DNA of 64,000 nt from Pseudomonas sp. dw_358. GTDB lineage: Bacteria; Pseudomonadota; Gammaproteobacteria; Pseudomonadales; Pseudomonadaceae. The position numbers were made by a program, and so were the translations under genes. Position 1 is the first letter of the stretch; each line of letters opens with the position of its first letter. The stretch covers positions 236,328-300,327 of the forward strand of contig NZ_JAAVUX010000006.1 in the NCBI RefSeq assembly GCF_018449655.1, given 5' to 3'. This document shows positions 57,059 through 64,000 of the stretch, in pieces. Below the pieces are notes generated by a model. That model had not been told where the DNA came from and made no database searches. It saw only the letters and a list, made by a program, of their open reading frames with translations.

Positions 57059-57892
57059 TTGCCACTTGATCTAAAACTGTATGTCGATGGTACTGTTGAT
57101 ATTGCATCCTCGTGCTTGACGATACAAAAGGTAAGAGCGGGAAGACGGTCTTTTTTGAAGTCGGAACATGGGGGCAGAAAGCTTTCAAGATACATTGGTG
57201 GGAAACTACCATACCACTATCGTGCTCCTGAAAAGATTGGTGAAGACTTCGGCGCCGAGCATGATGCTTTGGAAATGATATGGTCGTTGTTCTCACAGGC
57301 CCCAACTACTCCTAAATTCCAAAACAGTCACTGTGGGGAAATATTGTCATCTGTTTATTTGGAGGAGGTTTTAGGGTATAGAAAATTGTATAGTAAACTG
57401 ACCTTGACATCTTCTCAAAATACAAACGTTCATAAGATGGATGGCTTCTTTGTCAAAACAGACGGCGATGAGTTTGAGTATCTGCTGGTAGAAGCGAAGA
57501 GCAGCATACTCCCAACTGTCAAGACTAAGTTTGCAGGGCACCGGCATGGCATACTTAAGCAAATGCTCGAGTCGATAGAAGGGTACAGTAAAGACGATGA
57601 GCGATTTGATTTTGCCAAAATTAGAGATAACTTATCCGCGTCCTTTTCAGAAAAAGAAGCACGTCAAATAAAAAGAGATTTGGTTCCGCCAGGCCCTCTA
57701 AAATGTTCTTTTCTTGGCATTGCGGTAGTTAATTCATCAACAGTACATAGCGCTGATGATGACTTTATTATTAGCTCTAATATTTCATACCCGTTCGATT
57801 TTTCGGCTATCGTTGTTGATGATTTGGCAGTGCTTGCTAGCGAGTCATATCAGTACGGGAAAACTCTTATGGACGCTATAGCAGGAAGCTAA
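57059..57892 (+). CDS. hamA: Hachiman system nuclease HamA (DUF1837)
   Basis: About 277 residues from a TTG at 57,059 that has an ideal AAGGAG site six bases upstream; an ATG at 57,026 in frame (288 residues) has none. The order NSHCGEILSSVYLEEVLG (Glu94), KMDGFFV (Asp128) and LLVEAKSS (Glu145-Ala-Lys147) is the GE...D...ExK nuclease pattern of DUF1837/HamA, related to Cap4-type effectors. The adjacent large helicase, three bases downstream, completes the Hachiman pair. In the known system HamB senses foreign DNA and releases HamA to degrade DNA, giving abortive defence. Confidence 0.85.
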   Translation: MPLDLKLYVDGTVDIASSCLTIQKVRAGRRSFLKSEHGGRKLSRYIGGKLPYHYRAPEKIGEDFGAEHDALEMIWSLFSQAPTTPKFQNSHCGEILSSVYLEEVLGYRKLYSKLTLTSSQNTNVHKMDGFFVKTDGDEFEYLLVEAKSSILPTVKTKFAGHRHGILKQMLESIEGYSKDDERFDFAKIRDNLSASFSEKEARQIKRDLVPPGPLKCSFLGIAVVNSSTVHSADDDFIISSNISYPFDFSAIVVDDLAVLASESYQYGKTLMDAIAGS

Positions 57893-57895
57893 TTT

Positions 57896-60800
57896 ATGTT
57901 CGATGCAGATGAGCTCAGCCCTTGTATGCAAGCTGAATGGTTCCTTTTAGGGTACTCGGAGCTTCAGCATAAAATATTAGATGACAGATTGGGCAAACCG
58001 TACCATGAAAATAAAACCGTCTTGGCAAAAAGAAGCCTTTTGCGATTTAGCCAGGCCGTTCTTGCAAGTGCACCTGCATGGATTGACTCGAAGTCGGGAC
58101 TAGAGCGCGTTTTGTGTGTGGCCGCCGGTGATATCGAGGCGGGGTTTGGGATTGGCTCCGTAAATGAATCAGATTCTGGCGCCCAACGTAAACATTTTTT
58201 AAAGGCCGCCTTGTTATATGACCTTGCTGGGCTGCCGGGCGCATCGGCAAAAGTCGCTAGAGATTCAGCTTTCGATGATCGGGTAGAAGACTTTTTCCTA
58301 AGGCGTCGAGGGAGTTTGTGGGGGGCCTTGAAAGATACCTCAACGGACCCGGCTGAGGATAAAATACTTAGCCTAGAGGTAAAAAATTACGATGATGTTA
58401 ATGGACTGGTTCATAGAGCCATAGCAGAAGCATTTTTTCAGCAGGGTGAGAACCTTCAATCGGGGAACATCAAAGCAGATCAAGTGCACTCCGTGCTTCG
58501 CGAACTTAGGGAACAGGCGGGAAGTTATCGGCTGGAGCTCGCTGGTGATGATTTTAATGCTATCTCAAAGGTACTTGATCAAAGGCGTGAATACTCGAGT
58601 CTGTCCATTCTAGAAAAATATTCAGGTCTAGATCGCTCGATCATTAATTCTTTAAGTGTTCCTCTTGAGTTTTGGCCCGTTCAAAAGCAAGCTATCGAGG
58701 AGGGGCTACTTGCGGGTGATGTAATTAGCTATGGTCTGGCCGCACCGACCGGGACGGGCAAAACTTCGCTAGCTAAGGTTCTAATTGCTTCGGCCCTGAA
58801 ATCCCACCCGGATAAAAAAATAGTATATATCTCTCCAAGTCGCGCGCTCGTTCATCAGGTCACTAGAGATTTGTCGGAGTCACTAGGACGCATAGGGATA
58901 AAAGTTAGGGAGCTGGGAGCCCATTTAACAGTTCATGAGCAATTATCTACGCCTGCTGATTCTGACGCGCACGTCCTAGTTTTCACTCCAGAAAGGGCTG
59001 ATCTATTGCTACGGGTAGATCAGGAGTTTGTGAGAAATATCGCGCTTGTTTTAGTTGATGAGGCGCACCACATTGAGCAGGGGTCTAGAGGCATCCTGTT
59101 GGAGTTTTATCTGTGGCGTATCAGGCAGCTTGTATCTAAAGATGCGAGAATTATTCAGCTCTCTGCAGTAACACCAAATATAGCGGATTTGGTCTCTTGG
59201 CTGAGCTTGGGCGGAAAATCTTCGTCGGTAAAAGTGGATTGGAGAACCAACCGACTACGAATAGGAACATTCGATTTTCTTTCCGGTAAGGGAGAAGTAA
59301 AATTTGAAGGATTAGGCCCTACCGCTTTAGCTGTCACGAATCATGATGATCGTCTCAGCAGATTGGCTAGCTTAGCCATAACACTTTCCGGTTCGGGAAT
59401 TGTTCTGATCCTTTGCACGACAGTAAAAATGTGTGAGGATCTGGCAGAGTGTATATATCTAATGAGGCCGGAGACCGAAAATGATAAAGGTCCAGATGAG
59501 GCAGACGATCTAGAAAGATTAGACGCTAAAATTGAGCGAGAGCTATATCCTGAATCGTCTCTAAGAAACCATATTAAAAGAAAAGTAGCCTTTCATCATG
59601 CTCAACTTCCTCCTAGTGTCCGCGCATCGCTAGAAGATGTCATCTCGATGCGGAAGGTAGATATAGTTTGCGCCACAACAACATTGGCAGAGGGTGTGAA
59701 TTTTCCTTTCGCAACCGTACTTGTAGAATCCTTGGTTTCAAAGAACTATCAGATAACGCCGCGATCTCTCTGGAATATTGCAGGACGAGCTGGGAGGTTT
59801 GGTGTCGACTCAGAAGGTCACTGTATTATATTCGAGCCTGAAAGCTTTGAGCATAAGCTACAAGGATTTACCCTACAAGATTATCTTGGAACGACTTTGG
59901 ATTCTATACCTCCAGTACAGTCGGCTTTAGGGACGGCTTTGGCTGAGTTAAAGGAGACTATGGAGACTGGAAAGATCCAAGAAGTCGATTTGGAAAGTAT
60001 CAAGCTTGGCAACATAAAAATAGATGGGAAAAATACTGCTCTTGCTAAGAGGATTCGTGGGTTAGTGAATCTGGTTCGAGTTAGCTATACACACGCAAGT
60101 GTTGCCGGACTGGTTAGTTTAAATTCCGACAAGGCTTCTGAAATTTCAACTAGTATGTTTGCATCGAAGCAGATGAGTCAGGAAGTTAAAGAGTTCGCTG
60201 ACTCCTTCAGCGTGCAGCAGAAAAAAGTAATACAGAAAGCCTTCTCTTCAGATGCTGAATTAATGCACATTGCAGCTCGCATTGGATGGTCGCTGGAAGC
60301 TCAGGCTGAACTCCATGAGTGGTTGATGTCACTTGAAGATTGGCGTTTGGAAAAATTTGGTCTAATAGTAGTAGGGGGGCATATTCACAAGTTTGATGCC
60401 TTAAGCTATTTGTTGGGGCCTGTGTCAAAATTCATGTCCGAGTTTGAAGGAGATAAATTAGGGGGGGTAACGTCCTTTGTTTCTTGTATATGGGTAGAAG
60501 GCCAACCTCTCACATCAATACGGGATCGACAGACAAATAAGAATTTGGGTGAATTGGTTCGTATGATTTATTCAAAAGTTCAATATTTGCTTCCTTGGGC
60601 GCTTTATGGTGTGGCTGAACTTTTGTCCTATGAAGCGAAGCGTCGGGGAATTAAAGTACAAGGTGGCGTCAGGGACTTATCTGTACTGGCCGCAGAGGGT
60701 GTACCAAATTTTAACGCCTTGCAGTTGGTGATGGGGCTGGGCGTGGAGCGCGTAGACGCAACTAGGATTGCAGCCGCTTACGGCGCGCCCAATTGGGGGA

Positions 60801-60949
60801 AGCGACGGACAACAGATATAATAGGCTTTTTTAAAGGGTTAGATATGAAAGAACTCTTCAGAATCGTTCGAGGTAACGATAGGCGGCGTATAGATCCAGA
60901 TATCTATGGCATATGGCTGAAAATCAACGGTAAAACCGGCGATAGTTGA
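57896..60949 (+). CDS. hamB: Hachiman system helicase HamB
   Basis: A 1017-residue superfamily 2 helicase. A helical N-terminal region covers about 1-260; Walker A is APTGTGKTSLAKVL (about 284); motif II is LVDEAHHIEQGSRG (DEAH about 389-392); motif III-like RIIQLSAVTPN; motif V CATTTLAEGVNFPF; motif VI NIAGRAGRFG (about 630), the Ski2-like form. A long C-terminal region from about 680 fits the DNA-clamp part of HamB. The AGGAAG site overlaps the hamA end, so the two are co-translated. Codon use is AT-rich, unlike the chromosome to the left. Confidence 0.87.
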   Translation: MFDADELSPCMQAEWFLLGYSELQHKILDDRLGKPYHENKTVLAKRSLLRFSQAVLASAPAWIDSKSGLERVLCVAAGDIEAGFGIGSVNESDSGAQRKHFLKAALLYDLAGLPGASAKVARDSAFDDRVEDFFLRRRGSLWGALKDTSTDPAEDKILSLEVKNYDDVNGLVHRAIAEAFFQQGENLQSGNIKADQVHSVLRELREQAGSYRLELAGDDFNAISKVLDQRREYSSLSILEKYSGLDRSIINSLSVPLEFWPVQKQAIEEGLLAGDVISYGLAAPTGTGKTSLAKVLIASALKSHPDKKIVYISPSRALVHQVTRDLSESLGRIGIKVRELGAHLTVHEQLSTPADSDAHVLVFTPERADLLLRVDQEFVRNIALVLVDEAHHIEQGSRGILLEFYLWRIRQLVSKDARIIQLSAVTPNIADLVSWLSLGGKSSSVKVDWRTNRLRIGTFDFLSGKGEVKFEGLGPTALAVTNHDDRLSRLASLAITLSGSGIVLILCTTVKMCEDLAECIYLMRPETENDKGPDEADDLERLDAKIERELYPESSLRNHIKRKVAFHHAQLPPSVRASLEDVISMRKVDIVCATTTLAEGVNFPFATVLVESLVSKNYQITPRSLWNIAGRAGRFGVDSEGHCIIFEPESFEHKLQGFTLQDYLGTTLDSIPPVQSALGTALAELKETMETGKIQEVDLESIKLGNIKIDGKNTALAKRIRGLVNLVRVSYTHASVAGLVSLNSDKASEISTSMFASKQMSQEVKEFADSFSVQQKKVIQKAFSSDAELMHIAARIGWSLEAQAELHEWLMSLEDWRLEKFGLIVVGGHIHKFDALSYLLGPVSKFMSEFEGDKLGGVTSFVSCIWVEGQPLTSIRDRQTNKNLGELVRMIYSKVQYLLPWALYGVAELLSYEAKRRGIKVQGGVRDLSVLAAEGVPNFNALQLVMGLGVERVDATRIAAAYGAPNWGKRRTTDIIGFFKGLDMKELFRIVRGNDRRRIDPDIYGIWLKINGKTGDS

Positions 60950-61373
60950 TACTTTAGCTGTTGGTTTTATGGCTGGTAAGTTGTCAGCATGCTAGTAACA
61001 TACATAATCCGACATATTAACGTTTTTTCACTAGGCTGGGCGAGTTTTCGGGGGGATAAAAACTCCATGACAACTCTGTTTATAAGCGAACGTCTGATGC
61101 TGGTTCGGTATGGATTTTTCCCCGTCTTGCAGTAAAAGCTTGGGGAGTAGCGTACCCGAGTGTGGATCAACGTCAGCTTGGGACGTTGATGGCTAGTGGC
61201 CGGCATCACAGATGCAACGAAGGATGCGTAATCCCTGCTTTTTTCTAATTATCCTAGCTCGTTGTCTTTTGTTTTTACGTTTTTCACATCGAAAAAAAAT
61301 GCGAATTGCACTATAACTAGCTCATGGAGTCTGCCGCCTGGCCCACCCACTTTTCTGAGCATGGATCATATTT
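60950..61373. other. Intergenic region between hamB and the GHKL gene
   Basis: 424 bases without a supported gene. It contains a plausible plus-strand promoter at its end: TCGAAA (61,289-61,294), 17 bases, TATAAC (61,312-61,317), 57 bases before the next start codon. The gap argues that the next gene has its own transcript. Confidence 0.5.
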
Positions 61374-63344
61374 ATGACTTTTAAATCATTTGACCCTCTT
61401 GAATTTAAAAATACTGCTGTTAACGAGGCGGCGCTTGGAGCACTTAAGAGAGAGATTGAGAACATCCTTAGCTCTTACGTGGGTTGGTATGATCCTTTCT
61501 GTGAGCTCATCCAAAATTCACTCGATGCAGTAGAGGCGAGAAGCTCCCTTGAGGCTTCATCCGGCTCTCTTGCATCTTACACACCAAAGATAAATATTAT
61601 TATTGATTTGGATGAGAATAATCTTACAGTTTCCGATAATGGAATAGGATTGGATAAAGAAAAGTTCGAACAGTTTTTAGCTCCGAATTTTTCTTTCAAA
61701 TCTGGGAAAACACGGGGGCATAAAGGTGTAGGTGCAACTTACGTGGCATATGGATTCAATTTCATGCGGATTTCAACAAAAGTGCCAGATTTTCAGGCTT
61801 CAGGCAGAATTGTGAACGCTCGTAAGTGGATTAAAAATGTTACGGCAGGTGCGAATCCGAAGGTTGAGCCAATATCGACTCCGGATATCGACCCGGAATT
61901 TCATACCTTTGACAGAGGCGTCTCAATAAATGTTCGGTTCGACGATGCGACTCATCCAAAAAAACTGAATTGGCTAAAAACTGACACCGCCGAGCAGTGG
62001 TATAAAATACTTTTAATAAAAACCGGATTAGGGTCAGTTCAGTCCGATAGCACCGTAATTACTACCGTTGTAGTGAAGTCAAATGGAACAACAACAACTC
62101 ACGAATCCAAAGGAACTGGTTATTTGTGGCTTCATCACTCGGCAGGTAAGAGCGCCTCGATCCGAGAGGTTGCGGATGAATCGGAAAAAACGTTTGCCAA
62201 GTATGGCGCTGGTCGTAAACTAAAAGATAAGTATAGGAACCTCGACTTTATCTATGACACGTGGACGTCTGCTGAGCTTGCCGCGATCCTAAAAGGTAGG
62301 CTTGATGAAGAAGAGTTGAATGTGCTAGAAGTTTATACACCTTCTGTTTCGGTAGAGTTTGGTTCTACAACAAAATTATGGCAACAATTTAATGACTCTT
62401 TAGGGATCAGGAGTGGGTATAAAGCACTGAACACCGGAATCCAGCTGGCAGCTAATAATATGCCGCAAGGCGAAACCCTGATTGTTCCCCTTAAGCGATA
62501 TACGGGCCGGCAGAACCAAGTTCACTTTTTGATACATTTTGATAACTATACTCCTGACTTGGGGCGCAAAGGCTTTCACCGAGAGTTGTCCGATTTCGCG
62601 AAAAGCGTGGGCCAGAAGTTAATGGAGAATCACCTTTCGAAGTACTACGGATTGATGAAAGCTAACACCGGTGTTTCTCCAGATTTAGTGAGGGGTATGC
62701 TGGTTAGTAATTGGAAAAAAGACATGCTCGGGCACGAGGCTGCAAAACCGTTAGAGTTGACAAGTAAGCATTTTTTCTTGCCTGTTGAAAGAGTATCTAT
62801 AACTTCGGACCCTACTCGAGAGCAGGATGTTATCGCATTGTTTCACCAGTTGATTGCGGGCGGGGTAATCCGGGGGCTGCGTATTATGTCAACGAATGAG
62901 CGATTCACCTACGATGGACTGTTTAAGATAGCATTTGATTTGAAAAAAGATCTTTATATCTATGATGACGAGATCAATCCGTTAGGTGTGTCTGAAGAGA
63001 CGGCTGATGCGCTGCTGGGGGCCGTTACAGATCCAATGATACTGGAGTATAAGTTTAGCCTGGACGGATTGATTGAGGATTTTGAAAGTAATGACAAGAA
63101 TATAAAAGATATAGATATGTGTATTGCTTGGCAAACTGGCGATCTGTATCTTGAGAAATATGGTATAACTTCATTGCTGATCTCTGATAATGCTTCTCAA
63201 CGTCAGTATCATGGGGTGACACATGTTCTTCATGATCTCGAGACTGGCGCTAGACATTGTGATTTGATTATTTTGGAAGAGCTAATTAAACATTTGAATG
63301 ATCCCGTTTCTTCCGAGGTGTACCAGGTTGAGAAGTATGAATGA
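61374..63344 (+). CDS. GHKL (Hsp90/MORC-like) ATPase with nuclease-like C-terminal motif
   Basis: A 656-residue protein. The N-terminal GHKL ATPase fold has the N-box PFCELIQNSLDAVE (Glu44, Asn48, Asp51), the G1 box VSDNGIGLD (88-92) and the G2 box GHKGVG (115-120). A long middle region without recognised motifs follows. Near the C-terminus is MILEYKFSLDGLIEDFES (Glu558-Tyr-Lys560) followed by KDIDMCIAW (Asp581), suggestive of a PD-(D/E)xK-like core. Stand-alone GHKL ATPases of this kind occur in defence islands. Ribosome site weak (GGAT at -13). I cannot assign it to a named defence system. Confidence 0.75.
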   Translation: MTFKSFDPLEFKNTAVNEAALGALKREIENILSSYVGWYDPFCELIQNSLDAVEARSSLEASSGSLASYTPKINIIIDLDENNLTVSDNGIGLDKEKFEQFLAPNFSFKSGKTRGHKGVGATYVAYGFNFMRISTKVPDFQASGRIVNARKWIKNVTAGANPKVEPISTPDIDPEFHTFDRGVSINVRFDDATHPKKLNWLKTDTAEQWYKILLIKTGLGSVQSDSTVITTVVVKSNGTTTTHESKGTGYLWLHHSAGKSASIREVADESEKTFAKYGAGRKLKDKYRNLDFIYDTWTSAELAAILKGRLDEEELNVLEVYTPSVSVEFGSTTKLWQQFNDSLGIRSGYKALNTGIQLAANNMPQGETLIVPLKRYTGRQNQVHFLIHFDNYTPDLGRKGFHRELSDFAKSVGQKLMENHLSKYYGLMKANTGVSPDLVRGMLVSNWKKDMLGHEAAKPLELTSKHFFLPVERVSITSDPTREQDVIALFHQLIAGGVIRGLRIMSTNERFTYDGLFKIAFDLKKDLYIYDDEINPLGVSEETADALLGAVTDPMILEYKFSLDGLIEDFESNDKNIKDIDMCIAWQTGDLYLEKYGITSLLISDNASQRQYHGVTHVLHDLETGARHCDLIILEELIKHLNDPVSSEVYQVEKYE

Positions 63345-63823
63345 TTTTTTTACGCTCTTCGCCAGTACCTAACGTTATGCGGGCATAAACTTATATTGCG
63401 GCTAGATCCGGCGAGATATTTAGCAGTTTTTTGTACTCCGTAGCTATCGAATTAGGTGGGCCGCATTGAGTAAAGGACGCGATATAGTACTGCTAATACT
63501 GTAGGTGGAGTGTTGCATCGTGAATATGTACCAATGCTTAATCGGCACTCCTTACCCAGCTAGATTGTTACCAACTGCACGAGCGAGAGGGACAACGCGA
63601 CGCGATGCAGCCGCAGAATGATACGAACCGCTCCCGATGCAAGCGGTTCTCCTAGTCGGCGTCTCGCAACGGTAAGCTCCAATAGGCACCAATTTGCCGA
63701 ACTCAGGACGCTCGAACGTCAAACCCAAGGTAGAGTAGTGTAAGGGATCCATGAACCCCACATTCAAGACCCGCATCTGATCCCCGATGCTGTGCTCCCG
63801 AATTCTCTCAGGAGCACGCACCC
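63345..63823. other. Intergenic region between the GHKL gene and the IS66-type gene
   Basis: 479 bases with no convincing gene. It holds a hairpin GAACCGCT/AGCGGTTC (63,625-63,649). G+C rises from about 63,500, so the left end of the insertion element probably lies within this interval. I could not identify its terminal repeat or a tnpA frame. Confidence 0.4.
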
Positions 63824-64000
63824 ATGATGCGACCCGACGCCAAAGTCGAAAAAGTCTACCTCTACCCCAAGCCAGTAGACTTCCGAAAGTCCATCGACGG
63901 GCTGGCTGCCCTGGTCGAGCTGGACATCAAGGTCGCCGTGTTCGACCCCGTGCTGTTTGTTTTCATGAATCGCCACCGTAACCGCGTGAAAATCCTTTAT
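63824..64000 (+). CDS. tnpB: IS66-family TnpB (Orf2), cut by window end
   Basis: The frame starts MMRPDAKVEKVYLYPKPVDF and continues with RKSIDGLAALVELDIKVAVF and FVFMNRHRNRVKILY, the characteristic N-terminus of the IS66 accessory protein TnpB (about 115 residues when complete). A CAGGAGCAC site lies upstream. The frame is still open at base 64,000. High G+C compared with the preceding island genes suggests a later insertion into the island. No tnpA-like frame is seen upstream. Confidence 0.85.
   Translation, partial: MMRPDAKVEKVYLYPKPVDFRKSIDGLAALVELDIKVAVFDPVLFVFMNRHRNRVKILY

Larger units (their letters stand above)
56646..64000. mobile_element. Genomic island integrated at a tRNA gene (left part)
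   Basis: It starts at the truncated tRNA copy and runs past the window end. Base composition drops from about 62-65% to about 43-47% G+C, and codon use becomes AT-rich (ATA, AGA, TTA frequent). Contents here: the hamA-hamB defence pair, a GHKL ATPase gene and the start of an IS66-family element. No integrase is present in this part, so it is expected at the other end. Confidence 0.85.

Noticed and set aside
63552..63821. 89-codon minus-strand frame before the IS66 gene
   Set aside because: No start with a ribosome site and Arg/Ala/Thr-rich translation; not enough to call a gene.

Overview
The window is about 62-65% G+C chromosomal DNA from a Pseudomonas of the fluorescens group. The evidence is a pqqFABCDEM cluster, a GacA-type Rsm small RNA, davBA lysine catabolism, a glyA-soxBDAG sarcosine operon and several copies of a fluorescens-type REP palindrome. 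From about 56.69 kb to the right edge the DNA becomes clearly AT-richer and belongs to an integrated island.

Layout. 0-2 kb: threonine aldolase and a divergent TraX-like membrane protein. 2-10.7 kb: one-carbon/sarcosine operon glyA-soxB-soxD-soxA-soxG-purU-fdhA, which oxidises sarcosine to glycine, feeds the C1 unit to tetrahydrofolate and disposes of formyl-THF and formaldehyde as formate. 11-13.4 kb: membrane PQQ glucose dehydrogenase gcd. 13.5-15.4 kb: fasciclin protein, ECF sigma factor and anti-sigma factor. 15.5-21 kb: DUF2780 protein, acyltransferase, GST, exonuclease, DUF294/CBS protein and a response regulator. 21-27 kb: glcB, gcvR, rarD, srkA and a ModE-like regulator. 27-32.7 kb: comF and the biotin operon bioBFHCD (no bioA here). 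32.7-38 kb: two paralogous acyl-CoA dehydrogenases flanking a diguanylate cyclase. 38-38.5 kb: a GacA upstream activating sequence, an RsmX-type sRNA and a PMP3-family peptide. 38.6-46.2 kb: pqq cluster, which makes the cofactor used by gcd. 46.3-52.7 kb: compact exopolysaccharide cluster (phosphatase, Wzc-like protein, RfaH/NusG paralog, glycosyltransferase, undecaprenyl-phosphate sugar transferase), with a long leader carrying an ops-like element. 52.7-55.9 kb: davA, davB and an Lrp-type regulator for lysine degradation through 5-aminovaleramide.

Island. At 56,646-56,691 lies only the 3' part of a CAU-anticodon tRNA gene, still followed by its chromosomal terminator. This is the footprint of integration into a tRNA gene. 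The AT-rich DNA beyond it carries a two-gene Hachiman-type anti-phage system (hamA, a DUF1837 nuclease; hamB, a helicase). After that comes a separate 656-residue GHKL-ATPase gene with a nuclease-like C-terminal motif, then the start of an IS66-family element cut by the window edge. The GHKL protein is the best candidate for an undescribed defence component. The RfaH/ops/degenerate-Wzc exopolysaccharide locus and the Rsm sRNA locus are the other points of most interest.

All calls rest on reading sequence and translations; no database search was possible.
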